From the NCBI RefSeq assembly GCF_049671445.1, contig NZ_JBATUX010000118.1, positions 1 through 64,000 on the forward strand: DNA of 64,000 nt, read 5' to 3'. The notes under the pieces were generated by a model. The model did not search any database. It was not told the DNA's origin and saw nothing but the letters and a program-made list of their open reading frames with translations. The number at the start of each line of letters is the position of its first letter. The first letter of the stretch is position 1. Shown here piece after piece: positions 32,986 to 41,157 of the stretch. The position numbers were made by a program, and so were the translations under genes. The DNA is from Paenisporosarcina sp049671445 (lineage in GTDB: Bacteria > Bacillota > Bacilli > Bacillales_A > Planococcaceae).

Positions 32986-33705
32986 ATGAAACAAGGTGTT
33001 TATGTCCGCTTCACTATTATTTTATTGATTGTCGGTTTTATGATTGCGGTCCAATACAACACTGTTCAAAAACCTGAATCACGAGACACTCGAGATATGT
33101 GGGAAATTAGACAAGAGCTATCTTTTGAGAAAGAGTTGCACTCTGAACTACTTTCAAATATTCGTGATGTCAATCAAACCATTACAAAATATGAGAATAT
33201 ACAATCCGAAAGTCCAGCTCAAGCGTTAAATGAAACTCTGGCAACGTTACGAACTAAAGCAGGCTTAACAGAAGTCAATGGACCAGGATTAGAACTTACC
33301 ATTGAGCCATCTTTAGAAGGACAAGCACTTGGACAAGAAGTAACAAGTATCTCGCCCGATTTACTTGTTCATTTATTAAATGAAATCAATCGCTTTAATG
33401 GCCATGATGTATCAATAGATGGCAAACGAATCATTCATTCTTCTCCAATTCGGGATATTAATGGTCAAACGACAGTCAATAGTTTAACAGTGCGTACGCC
33501 ACCATTTAAGGTTCGAATTGGTACTGAGTCGATTGAAGATGCAGACAAACTTTACAATCATTTAAAATCTTCGATGATAGCTGATGATTTTTTTATTGAT
33601 AATTTAACCTTAACCATAGGCGAACCTCAAGATCAAATAGGGATACCAGCATTCGACCAAGCTATTAAAAATACTTATTTGAAAAATACATCTAAAGGAG
33701 ATTAA
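32986..33705 (+). CDS. ylxX: DUF881 family protein YlxX
   Basis: A 239-residue protein with one N-terminal membrane helix (about 8-24), a short coiled coil (about 35-70) and a DUF881 domain starting around VNGPGLELTIEPS. The function is unknown. It is a paralogue of ylxW, as in B. subtilis. ATG 32986 is set by GGAAGGAGCG; the in-frame start at 32959 falls in the repeat element and has no SD. Confidence 0.88.
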   Translation: MKQGVYVRFTIILLIVGFMIAVQYNTVQKPESRDTRDMWEIRQELSFEKELHSELLSNIRDVNQTITKYENIQSESPAQALNETLATLRTKAGLTEVNGPGLELTIEPSLEGQALGQEVTSISPDLLVHLLNEINRFNGHDVSIDGKRIIHSSPIRDINGQTTVNSLTVRTPPFKVRIGTESIEDADKLYNHLKSSMIADDFFIDNLTLTIGEPQDQIGIPAFDQAIKNTYLKNTSKGD

Positions 33706-33708
33706 CTT

Positions 33709-34065
33709 ATGTGGTTGCCATTACTCGGATTAATCTTAGGAATATCTTTGGGTTTATTAACTGATATTCAAATCCCTTCGGTGTATGAAAACTATCTATC
33801 TATAGCAGTACTTGCAGCACTCGATACATTATTTGGTGGAATACGAGCTCAATTACAACAAATTTATGATGATAAAGTGTTTGTATCAGGATTTTTCTTC
33901 AATATTGCCTTAGCTGCGGGATTAGCTTTTCTTGGAGTTCACCTGGGAGTTGACTTGTATTTAGCTGCGATTTTCGCATTTGGAGTTCGTCTTTTCCAAA
34001 ACATAGCAGTGATTAGACGAATCTTATTAACTAAATGGACTGACAGAAAAGGGACTATTGACTAA
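33709..34065 (+). CDS. sbp: Small basic protein Sbp (DUF1290)
   Basis: A 118-residue membrane protein with three to four helices of the DUF1290 family, conserved immediately before ftsA. It has LDTLFGGIRAQLQQIYDDKVFVSGFFFN, the family's most conserved stretch. The function is unknown; in B. subtilis it lies in the ftsAZ operon. It starts three bases after the ylxX stop, with AAAGGAG inside ylxX. Confidence 0.9.
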   Translation: MWLPLLGLILGISLGLLTDIQIPSVYENYLSIAVLAALDTLFGGIRAQLQQIYDDKVFVSGFFFNIALAAGLAFLGVHLGVDLYLAAIFAFGVRLFQNIAVIRRILLTKWTDRKGTID

Positions 34066-34111
34066 AAAACAGTCGAATAGAAGGAAAATTGACAACTTTT
34101 AACGTTTTACT

Positions 34112-34140
34112 TAGACAAGCTTGATAGAATGCAATAGAAT
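34112..34140 (+). promoter_or_regulatory. Candidate sigma-A promoter for ftsAZ
   Basis: TAGACA-N17-TAGAAT (5/6 and 5/6) ends 36 nt before ftsA. A TTGACA at 34089-34094 could serve a second, weaker upstream promoter. This matches the multiple promoters known ahead of B. subtilis ftsA. Confidence 0.55.
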
Positions 34141-34175
34141 GGACAGTAAAGAGTTGTTGAAGGAGGTGCCACGGA

Positions 34176-35468
34176 TTGAATCAGACAGAATTATATGTTT
34201 CTCTTGATATTGGTTCATCATCGATTAAGGTACTTATCGGAGAAATGACAAATGGTAGTTTAAATGTCATTGGTGTAGGCAATGTTAAGTCGAATGGAAT
34301 ACGAAAAGGCGCAATCGTTGATATTGATGCGACTGTGCAATCTATAAAAAAAGCAATTGAACAGGCTGAACGAATGATCGGAATGTCTATAAACGAAGTT
34401 GTATTAGGTATACCTGCTAACCAAGCCATGTTGCATCATGTAAAAGGCGTAGTGGCAGTAAATAGTGAAAATCGTGAAATTACCGATGACGATTTAGATC
34501 GTGTAATAGAATCAGCACAAGTTATGTCTATTCCACCTGAACGAGAATTAGTGAATTTAGTGCCAAAACAATTTATCGTGGATCATTTAGATGAAATTAA
34601 AGATCCAAGGGGCATGATTGGTATTCGTTTAGAAATGGATGGCACGATGTTGACGACATCTAAAACAATTTTACATAATGTATTACGTTGTGTAGAACGT
34701 GCAGGTCTTCAAATTAGAGAAATTTATTTGCAACCACTTGCAGCTGGATATTTCGCATTATCAGAAGATGAAAAAAATCACGGAACCGCATTCATTGATA
34801 TAGGTGGAGGTTCTACTACGATTGCTATTTTCCAAGACGGACATTTAACACATTCATCCGTTCTTCCTGTTGGTGGAGACCATTTGACTAAAGATTTGTC
34901 TATCGTCTTAAAAACACCAACTGAGCAAGCTGAAAAAATTAAACATCAATATGGACATGCTTTCTATGATGACGCATCTGATGATGAATTGTTTGAAGTA
35001 CCTGTGATTGGTGCAGATATGAAAGAACAATATAGTCAGAGATACATATCTGAAATTATTGGTGTCCGTTTAGAAGAATTATTTGAATTAGTCTTAGAAG
35101 AATTTTATCGTATGGGTCTTCAAGATTTACCTGGTGGAGTGGTTATTACAGGAGGGGTAGCAAAATTAGAAGGGCTTACACAATTAGCTCGCCATATTTT
35201 GCAAACTCGTGTACGACTATATACACCTGAGTATATTGGCGTACGTGAGCCAGGATACGCGACAGCGGTAGGCTTAATACGTTACGCTCATATGGAAGAT
35301 CAATTCTATAACCGTCTTGGTGGTAATAGTGCTCTAGGTCAATCTAAGAAACCCGAGCATAGCTCACCAGCACCTAAAAAACAAAAACACACGAATCATG
35401 TAAAAGAAGAAGACAAAGAAAGTGTAATGGGGAAAGCACGTAAGTTCCTCGATAAATTTTTCGAATAA
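34176..35468 (+). CDS. ftsA: Cell division protein FtsA
   Basis: A 430-residue actin-like ATPase that tethers FtsZ filaments to the membrane. It has the phosphate-1 motif YVSLDIGSSSIKVLIGE, AFIDIGGGSTTIAIF, GGVVITGGVAKLEG and a C-terminal amphipathic tail (GKARKFLDKFFE) for membrane binding. A Pro/Lys-rich linker precedes the tail. The start codon is TTG at 34176, 7 nt after the very strong SD AAGGAGGTG. It forms a unit with ftsZ. Confidence 0.95.
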   Translation: MNQTELYVSLDIGSSSIKVLIGEMTNGSLNVIGVGNVKSNGIRKGAIVDIDATVQSIKKAIEQAERMIGMSINEVVLGIPANQAMLHHVKGVVAVNSENREITDDDLDRVIESAQVMSIPPERELVNLVPKQFIVDHLDEIKDPRGMIGIRLEMDGTMLTTSKTILHNVLRCVERAGLQIREIYLQPLAAGYFALSEDEKNHGTAFIDIGGGSTTIAIFQDGHLTHSSVLPVGGDHLTKDLSIVLKTPTEQAEKIKHQYGHAFYDDASDDELFEVPVIGADMKEQYSQRYISEIIGVRLEELFELVLEEFYRMGLQDLPGGVVITGGVAKLEGLTQLARHILQTRVRLYTPEYIGVREPGYATAVGLIRYAHMEDQFYNRLGGNSALGQSKKPEHSSPAPKKQKHTNHVKEEDKESVMGKARKFLDKFFE

Positions 35469-35508
35469 GACAAGAAAAAGACAATTTGCGATTTAAGGAG
35501 GAAATGCG

Positions 35509-36690
35509 ATGTTAGAGTTTGATACAAGCTTAGACCAACTTGCTGTTATTAAAGTCATTGGTGTCGGTGGTGGCGGAAATAACGCTGTAAACCGTATGAT
35601 TGAACACGGTGTTAAAGGTGTAGAATTTATTGCAGTAAATACAGATGCACAAGCATTAAATTTATCTAAATCAGAAGTGAAATTACAAATAGGTGCTAAA
35701 TTAACTCGGGGACTTGGAGCTGGAGCAAACCCTGAAGTTGGTAAAAAAGCAGCTGAAGAAAGTAAAGAACAAATCGAAGAAGCATTACGTGGAGCAGATA
35801 TGGTATTCGTCACTGCAGGTATGGGTGGAGGAACTGGAACTGGTGCTGCACCTGTAATCGCTCAAATCGCTCGTGAGATTGGCGCGTTAACTGTAGGTGT
35901 TGTTACTCGTCCATTCACATTCGAAGGCCGTAAACGTCAAACACAAGCGATTGGCGGTATCGGTTCGATGAAAGAAGCGGTTGATACACTAATTGTCATT
36001 CCAAATGACCGATTGCTTGAAATCGTTGATAAAAACACGCCGATGTTAGAAGCATTCCGCGAAGCGGATAATGTTCTTCGTCAAGGTGTACAAGGTATTT
36101 CGGATTTGATTGCTGTACCTGGACTAATTAACTTAGACTTTGCTGACGTGAAAACAATCATGTCTAACAAAGGTTCTGCCCTAATGGGAATCGGTATTTC
36201 TTCAGGTGAGAACCGTGCTGCTGAAGCTGCGAAGAAAGCAATTTCAAGCCCACTTCTTGAAACGTCAATCGACGGTGCAAAAGGGGTCTTAATGAATATC
36301 ACTGGTGGATCGAACTTGAGTTTATTTGAAGTTCAAGAAGCTGCAGACATTGTTGCATCTGCATCTGATGAAGATGTTAACATGATTTTCGGTTCAGTTA
36401 TTAACGATAATCTGAAAGATGAAATTATCGTAACAGTAATTGCTACTGGTTTCAGTGAAGATCAAAATACAAACCGTGTTACTAGAAGCGGTGGATTTGG
36501 TGCTAGTCGTTCTCAACAAGCGGCTCCGCCACAACAACAGCAACAACCTCTTCGTGAATCAAGAGAATCAAGACGTGAAGAAGCTCCTTCTTATCAACAA
36601 GAAGCGCCAAGAAGAGAACAACAAACTTCACAACATGAAGATACTTTAGACATTCCTACGTTCTTACGCAACCGTCAAAAACGTAATTAA
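35509..36690 (+). CDS. ftsZ: Cell division protein FtsZ
   Basis: A 393-residue tubulin-like GTPase that forms the Z ring. It has GVGGGGNNAVNRM, the tubulin signature GGGTGTGAAPVIA, RQGVQGISDLI and LDIPTFLRNRQKR, the C-terminal peptide that binds FtsA, SepF and other partners. The linker before the tail (about 325-375) is rich in Gln, Arg and Glu, including a run of glutamines. The SD AAGGAGG is 7 nt before ATG. A strong terminator follows. Confidence 0.98.
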   Translation: MLEFDTSLDQLAVIKVIGVGGGGNNAVNRMIEHGVKGVEFIAVNTDAQALNLSKSEVKLQIGAKLTRGLGAGANPEVGKKAAEESKEQIEEALRGADMVFVTAGMGGGTGTGAAPVIAQIAREIGALTVGVVTRPFTFEGRKRQTQAIGGIGSMKEAVDTLIVIPNDRLLEIVDKNTPMLEAFREADNVLRQGVQGISDLIAVPGLINLDFADVKTIMSNKGSALMGIGISSGENRAAEAAKKAISSPLLETSIDGAKGVLMNITGGSNLSLFEVQEAADIVASASDEDVNMIFGSVINDNLKDEIIVTVIATGFSEDQNTNRVTRSGGFGASRSQQAAPPQQQQQPLRESRESRREEAPSYQQEAPRREQQTSQHEDTLDIPTFLRNRQKRN

Positions 36691-36699
36691 TAAAAATTG

Positions 36700-36748
36700 A
36701 AAAGCCCATTTCTTGTAGCGTAATTGCTACTTGAGATGGGCTTTTTTG
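36700..36748 (+). terminator. Rho-independent terminator after ftsZ
   Basis: A long hairpin with arms AAAGCCCAT / ATGGGCTTT and an inner TAGC / GCTA stem ends in six T. It closes the dcw operon. Confidence 0.9.
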
Positions 36749-36753
36749 TCGTA
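36747..36753 (+). promoter_or_regulatory. Possible Spo0A box upstream of spoIIGA
   Basis: TGTCGTA matches 6/7 of the Spo0A box TGTCGAA about 80 nt before spoIIGA, with a weaker TGTGAAA at 36762. The B. subtilis spoIIG promoter is Spo0A-activated with unusual spacing; I cannot assign the -35/-10 here. Confidence 0.3.
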
Positions 36754-36830
36754 GATTTTTTTGTGAAATTAACAAGAAATGACAGGTTTTGCGGTGGACA
36801 AGTGATACCGTATTTGTAGGAGGTGAGAAA

Positions 36831-37661
36831 ATGTATGCTGAAGTTTTGATTTCGATTAATACCCTCATCAACTTTTCATTGCTTTCTTTTTCAAACAAAA
36901 TGGGTTCCTTTCACCAAAAGTCTTGGCGTTTATGGTTAAGTGCATTTCTTGGTGGAGTTAGTATCGTGTTATTTGGTGGGGGTTTCCTGTCGGTCGTCGC
37001 TACTTTTGTGTTTATGATGACAACTGCATTTGGACTAAATCGATCAAATTGGCTCCTAGCTGCAGGAAACACATTAATAGCTGCTTTGTTTGCTGGTGGG
37101 TTATTAACTGTCATTCAGCCCTTATTAGCAAATGCCAGTTGGTATGTAATGCTTGTCGTGACGGGTAGTGCATTAATATTTAGTTTATCCGGCATTAGAA
37201 AAAATTGGTTCCGAATTAATTTGACTGCCATTAAAGATTCATATATGGGTCAAGTAACCATTCGCTTATTTAACCAAGAATTCCAACTCACCTCTTATTC
37301 AGACACAGGCAACCTTTGCGTTGAACCATTGTCAGGTAATCCCGTACATTTTATTTCAGCAGAAAAAATGAAATCATTCATTCCTTTAGATTTATGGCAT
37401 CATTTACATGCATTTGAGGGAGATTCCACAGAAAAATTCCAAGAAATTCCTTTGTTATTTCGATCTCAATTGCGTTTAATACGTCTTCAAACTGTTCAGG
37501 ATCAGTCCACATGGGCCATTGGCATTAAAGTTGACCACATTCTATTAAAAACAACGAAAGAAAAATCACTTGCACCATGTTACGTGGTCTTAACAAAAAA
37601 TAGTAAACATTTTCCACGGCAATCAGATGTAATTTTGCATGCTTCAACACTATTCAGCTAA
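36831..37661 (+). CDS. spoIIGA: Pro-sigma-E processing protease SpoIIGA
   Basis: A 276-residue protein with about five N-terminal membrane helices (to about residue 120) and a cytoplasmic aspartic-protease domain. The catalytic Asp is in YSDTGNLCVEPLSGNPV. It cleaves the pro-sequence of sigma-E in the mother cell after a forespore signal. ATG 36831 follows TAGGAGGTGAG; the open frame upstream lacks an SD. It is transcribed with sigE, whose start is 17 bp beyond its stop. Confidence 0.92.
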   Translation: MYAEVLISINTLINFSLLSFSNKMGSFHQKSWRLWLSAFLGGVSIVLFGGGFLSVVATFVFMMTTAFGLNRSNWLLAAGNTLIAALFAGGLLTVIQPLLANASWYVMLVVTGSALIFSLSGIRKNWFRINLTAIKDSYMGQVTIRLFNQEFQLTSYSDTGNLCVEPLSGNPVHFISAEKMKSFIPLDLWHHLHAFEGDSTEKFQEIPLLFRSQLRLIRLQTVQDQSTWAIGIKVDHILLKTTKEKSLAPCYVVLTKNSKHFPRQSDVILHASTLFS

Positions 37662-37678
37662 ATGGGAGGGCGAATGCT

Positions 37679-38386
37679 ATGTTAATCAGAATTTGGTACA
37701 GACTAATTGGACTTTGGAGTAGATGGCGCAGCAAAGGAACATACTATATTGGTGGAAGTGAATCATTACCTCATCCAATGAATCGTGAAGAAGAAGCTAG
37801 AACGATTGAAGCATTTATGAATGGTGATTTAACAGCCCGGGATACATTAATAGAACGTAATTTAAGATTGGTCGTCTATATTGCAAGACGTTTTGAAAAT
37901 ACTGGATCGCATATTGAAGATTTAATCAGTATCGGCTCGATCGGTTTAATAAAAGCAATCGAAACTTTCAACACAGAGAAAAAAATTAAACTAGCTACTT
38001 ATGCTTCTCGTTGTATTGAAAATGAAATTTTAATGCATCTTCGAAAAACTAGCAGGTTGAAATCTGAAGTTTCTTTTGACGAACCTTTAAATTCAGACGC
38101 TGATGGCAATGAGCTATTACTTTCAGATATTTTAGGAACGGATGACGATATTATTGCGGAAGATGTAGAGAAAAAAATAGAACGACAATTTATGTTTTCA
38201 GCAATCGATTTATTGGATAAGCGGGAAAAATACATTATGGAATGCCGCTTTGGACTAAATGGCCAAGAAGAAATGACTCAGAAAGAAGTAGCAGATATGT
38301 TAGGTATTTCTCAATCTTATATTTCCCGTTTAGAAAAGAAAATCATACATGATTTACGAGAGGAATTAAATCAACCAACTAGTTAA
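37679..38386 (+). CDS. sigE: RNA polymerase sporulation sigma factor sigma-E (pro-form)
   Basis: A 235-residue sigma-70-family factor for early mother-cell transcription. The first roughly 27 residues form the inhibitory pro-sequence (LIRIWYRLIGLWSRW) removed by SpoIIGA. Region 2 follows (IERNLRLVVYIARRFENTG, DLISIGSIGLIKAIETF) and region 4 with the helix-turn-helix KEVADMLGISQSYISRLEK. The SD GGGAGGG precedes the ATG. The 96-bp gap to sigG contains no terminator, allowing read-through. Confidence 0.97.
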   Translation: MLIRIWYRLIGLWSRWRSKGTYYIGGSESLPHPMNREEEARTIEAFMNGDLTARDTLIERNLRLVVYIARRFENTGSHIEDLISIGSIGLIKAIETFNTEKKIKLATYASRCIENEILMHLRKTSRLKSEVSFDEPLNSDADGNELLLSDILGTDDDIIAEDVEKKIERQFMFSAIDLLDKREKYIMECRFGLNGQEEMTQKEVADMLGISQSYISRLEKKIIHDLREELNQPTS

Positions 38387-38390
38387 TGGA

Positions 38391-38421
38391 TGAATTTGGA
38401 GTCATCACAAAACGAATAGTT
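38391..38421 (+). promoter_or_regulatory. Possible sigma-F/sigma-G promoter for sigG
   Basis: TGAATT-N15-ACGAATAGTT resembles forespore promoter elements (TGAATA-like -35; GGNAANANT-like -10) and stands where B. subtilis sigG has its sigma-F promoter. The match is partial. Confidence 0.35.
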
Positions 38422-38436
38422 TCCTTCGAGGCGGAC

Positions 38437-38458
38437 ACACTGAAAGATATCACAGTGT
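38437..38458 (+). promoter_or_regulatory. Hairpin in the sigG 5' leader
   Basis: ACACTG and CAGTGT form a 6-bp stem with a 10-nt loop, 13 nt before the SD CGGAGGA. A leader hairpin that tunes sigG expression has been described in B. subtilis. Confidence 0.4.
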
Positions 38459-38481
38459 AGAACAGTTCGGAGGAAAAAGCG

Positions 38482-39270
38482 ATGGTACGTACAAAAGTCG
38501 AATTATGTGGTGTAGATACGTCGAAGCTACCTGTTTTATCAAACGAAGTGATGACAAAAACGTTTATACGTTTACAAAGTGGTGACGAATTTGCAAAAGA
38601 TGAGCTGGTAATGGGAAACTTACGACTAGTCCTAAGTTTAGTTCAGCGATTCGCCTATCGAGGAGAACAAGCAGATGATTTATTTCAAGTAGGGTGTATT
38701 GGTTTAATAAAATCTATTGAGAACTTTGATTTAAAACACAACGTGAGATTTTCCACGTATGCAGTGCCTATGATAATTGGAGAAATAAGAAGACATTTGC
38801 GTGACCATCATCCGGTACGTGTATCGAGATCGTTACGTGATATTGCCTATAAGTCGATGAAAGCAAAAGAACAATATATTACTGAACATTTGCATGAACC
38901 AACCATTCAGCAGCTGGCAGAAATAATTGAGATTCCACATGAGGATATATTATTTGCTTTAGATGCCATTCAAGACCCAATTTCGTTACAAGAACCGATT
39001 TATCATGACGGAGGAGATCCTGTGTTCATGCTCGACCAATTACGAGATGAACAAGTATCAGAAGATTCATGGTCGACTTATATTTTTATGAAAGAAAGTA
39101 TTAGTAAGTTGGATATTCGAGAACAACGCATTTTAGCAAAGCGATATTATTATGGGCAAACTCAAACTGAAATCGCTAAAGAATTAGGAATATCTCAAGC
39201 TCAAATTTCTAGACTTGAAAAGCATGCGATTCGTGTCATCAAAGACGAATACAATTTTGATTCACAATGA
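38482..39270 (+). CDS. sigG: RNA polymerase sporulation sigma factor sigma-G
   Basis: A 262-residue forespore-specific late sigma factor. It has the SigG-typical N-terminus VRTKVELCGVDTSKLPVL, region 2 (NLRLVLSLVQRFAYRGEQADDLFQVGC..), region 3 and region 4 (EIAKELGISQAQISRLEK). It drives late forespore genes such as small acid-soluble proteins. The SD CGGAGGAAAA precedes the ATG. A strong terminator follows. Confidence 0.97.
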   Translation: MVRTKVELCGVDTSKLPVLSNEVMTKTFIRLQSGDEFAKDELVMGNLRLVLSLVQRFAYRGEQADDLFQVGCIGLIKSIENFDLKHNVRFSTYAVPMIIGEIRRHLRDHHPVRVSRSLRDIAYKSMKAKEQYITEHLHEPTIQQLAEIIEIPHEDILFALDAIQDPISLQEPIYHDGGDPVFMLDQLRDEQVSEDSWSTYIFMKESISKLDIREQRILAKRYYYGQTQTEIAKELGISQAQISRLEKHAIRVIKDEYNFDSQ

Positions 39271-39275
39271 GAAAA

Positions 39276-39312
39276 AGCTTTTATTCCTTTTCCGGAATAA
39301 AAGCTATTTTTT
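39276..39312 (+). terminator. Rho-independent terminator after sigG
   Basis: A perfect 12-bp hairpin (AGCTTTTATTCC / GGAATAAAAGCT) is followed by A and six T. Confidence 0.92.
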
Positions 39313-39351
39313 CGTGAATATAACATAAACTAAATAAAGGGGGTATGACCG

Positions 39352-39600
39352 TTGAAATTTACTGACATCCAACAAAAAGAATTCATCGAAGCAAGTGATG
39401 GGAAAATGCTCGGTTTTGTTAATGATGCGCAAATATCAAAAGAGACCGGTATGATAGAATCTTTTTTCTTAGCAGAGCCAAAAAAAATGTTGGAATTGTT
39501 TTCAGGCAATCGCCCAACAGTGATGATTCGTTTATGCGATATTAAGGTAATTGGGAAAGATGTTGTCATCGTACAGTCGAAGGGCGTAGAACATGGATAA
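39352..39600 (+). CDS. ylmC: YlmC/YmxH family sporulation protein (PRC-barrel)
   Basis: An 82-residue PRC-barrel protein of the YlmC/YmxH family. Conserved features are the IEASDGKMLGFVNDAQI start and the DIKVIGKDVVIV end. These small proteins are associated with sporulating Firmicutes; the biochemical role is unknown. The start codon is TTG at 39352, with AAAGGGGG upstream. In B. subtilis ylmD comes next; here it is missing. Confidence 0.85.
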   Translation: MKFTDIQQKEFIEASDGKMLGFVNDAQISKETGMIESFFLAEPKKMLELFSGNRPTVMIRLCDIKVIGKDVVIVQSKGVEHG

Positions 39601-39674
39601 ACATTGAATATTAGAGGTTTGATTGGTACAATATAGAGATAACATCGATACCTAAAAAGGTAGGAACTCTCAAA

Positions 39675-40364
39675 ATGCAAATTGAACGTAATCTTCAACA
39701 AATACAACAACAAATTAATCAAGCATGTAGTCGTGTCAATCGTTCTACTTCCGATGTACATATTGTAGCAGTTACTAAGTCTGTTTCAATTGAGCGTACT
39801 GAGGAAGCTTTAATAGCTGGTCTTAATCATCTTGGTGAAAATAGGCCAGAAGGGTTATTAAATAAACAAGAGGTCATTAAAAATCCCGCAGTCTGGCACT
39901 ATATTGGCTCACTGCAAACTAGAAAAGTGAAACAGGTCATTAACAAGATCCAGGTATTGCATTCGCTTGATCGATTAAGTTTGGCAGATGAAATCCAAAA
40001 AAGAGCTGAACATGCAATTGATTGTTTTGTTCAAGTGAATGTCGCTGAAGAAGAAGCGAAACATGGAATTGAATTGAAAAATGTTCAAACGTTTATTGAA
40101 TCTTTACATGCACATAGTAGAATTCGAGTAATTGGTTTAATGACGATGGCACCGAACACTTCAAACGACGAAGTGATTCGTTCAGTTTTCAAAGTTTTAA
40201 AAGAAATGCAAATAAGAATTGCCAGCAATCATTATCCACATGCACCATGTACTGAATTATCAATGGGAATGTCAAATGACTTTGAAATCGCAGTAGAAGA
40301 AGGCGCAACATATGTGCGAATTGGTACAGCACTAGTCGGAATCGAAAGTGAGGATCTTACATGA
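39675..40364 (+). CDS. ylmE: YggS family pyridoxal-phosphate-binding protein YlmE
   Basis: A 229-residue PLP-binding protein of the YggS/PLPBP family, which keeps vitamin B6 and amino-acid pools balanced and has no known catalytic turnover. It has IVAVTKSVS (PLP lysine), HLGENRPEG, WHYIGSLQTRKVK, GLMTMAP and ELSMGMSNDFEIAVEEGATYVRIGTALVG. It overlaps sepF by 4 bp (ATGA), indicating coupling with the division gene. Confidence 0.93.
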   Translation: MQIERNLQQIQQQINQACSRVNRSTSDVHIVAVTKSVSIERTEEALIAGLNHLGENRPEGLLNKQEVIKNPAVWHYIGSLQTRKVKQVINKIQVLHSLDRLSLADEIQKRAEHAIDCFVQVNVAEEEAKHGIELKNVQTFIESLHAHSRIRVIGLMTMAPNTSNDEVIRSVFKVLKEMQIRIASNHYPHAPCTELSMGMSNDFEIAVEEGATYVRIGTALVGIESEDLT

Positions 40365-40822
40365 GTATGAAGAATAAATTCAAAAACTTTTTTTACCTAG
40401 AAGAAGAAGATGAAGCACCAAGAACCAATGAACGAAGAAACGAATCACAACCAATGCCTCAGCCGACAGTCAGGAAGACATCAAAGGAAAGAAGAAATGT
40501 GCAAATCGAAGCTCATCCATCTTCAAATATTGTAAGTCTTCAAAACTTGCAGAAGTCTTCTAAAGTAATTTTAGTTGAACCACGTGTATATGCAGAAGCA
40601 CAAGATATTTCTGAGCATTTAAAAAACAAGCGAGCAGTCGTTGTGAACTTACAACGAATTGATAAAGATCAAGGGATTCGCATTGTAGATTTTTTAAGCG
40701 GTACCGTGTATGCTTTAGGCGGAGATATACAGCGTATTGGCACCGATATTTTCTTGTGTGCACCTGATACGGTTGAAGTAGACGGAGCAATTTCGGACTA
40801 CTTTTATGACGACATACAATAA
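40361..40822 (+). CDS. sepF: Cell division protein SepF
   Basis: A 153-residue protein with an N-terminal amphipathic membrane-binding helix (MKNKFKNFFYLEE), a charged linker rich in Arg, Glu and Gln, and a C-terminal SepF domain (KVILVEPRVYAEAQDISEHL to YFYDD). SepF forms rings that bundle and anchor FtsZ. It is part of the ylmC-ylmH cluster just downstream of ftsZ, as in most Gram-positives. Confidence 0.95.
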   Translation: MSMKNKFKNFFYLEEEDEAPRTNERRNESQPMPQPTVRKTSKERRNVQIEAHPSSNIVSLQNLQKSSKVILVEPRVYAEAQDISEHLKNKRAVVVNLQRIDKDQGIRIVDFLSGTVYALGGDIQRIGTDIFLCAPDTVEVDGAISDYFYDDIQ

Positions 40823-40842
40823 TTGAGGTGTAATTAGTTCTT

Positions 40843-41103
40843 ATGGATTTAGTAATTGATATTCTACAACAAGTTTTAGGGTTTTATTCAATATTGCTCA
40901 TTGTCTATATTTTTATGTCATGGGTACCTAGTACAAGAGAAACAACTATCGGTCGCTTTTTAGAAAAGATTTGTGAGCCGTATTTAGAACCGTTTAGAAA
41001 GTTCATCCCTCCATTTGGCATGATTGATGTGTCCCCAATTGTTGCTATTTTAGTATTAAGATTAGCAGGGTCTGGACTGGAATCTTTAGCAAGCTATTTT
41101 TAA
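40843..41103 (+). CDS. ylmG: YggT family membrane protein YlmG
   Basis: An 86-residue protein with two membrane helices and the YggT motif, a stretch ending in KICEPYLEPFRKFIPPFGMIDVSPIVAILVL. The family is linked to membrane-protein or division-site organisation; the exact function is unknown. A terminator follows, separating it from ylmH. Confidence 0.9.
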   Translation: MDLVIDILQQVLGFYSILLIVYIFMSWVPSTRETTIGRFLEKICEPYLEPFRKFIPPFGMIDVSPIVAILVLRLAGSGLESLASYF

Positions 41104-41109
41104 AATCTT

Positions 41110-41134
41110 GCCTCACTTTCGTGGGGCTTTTTTT
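41110..41134 (+). terminator. Terminator between ylmG and ylmH
   Basis: A 7-bp stem (GCCTCAC / GTGGGGC) with a TTTC loop is followed by seven T. Confidence 0.85.
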
Positions 41135-41157
41135 GACCACTGAAAGGAAGAAAAGAA

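Noticed and set aside
31986..33705. ylxW and ylxX as one gene broken by insertion
   Set aside because: Each has its own SD, membrane helix and complete DUF881 domain, and both exist as separate paralogues in B. subtilis.
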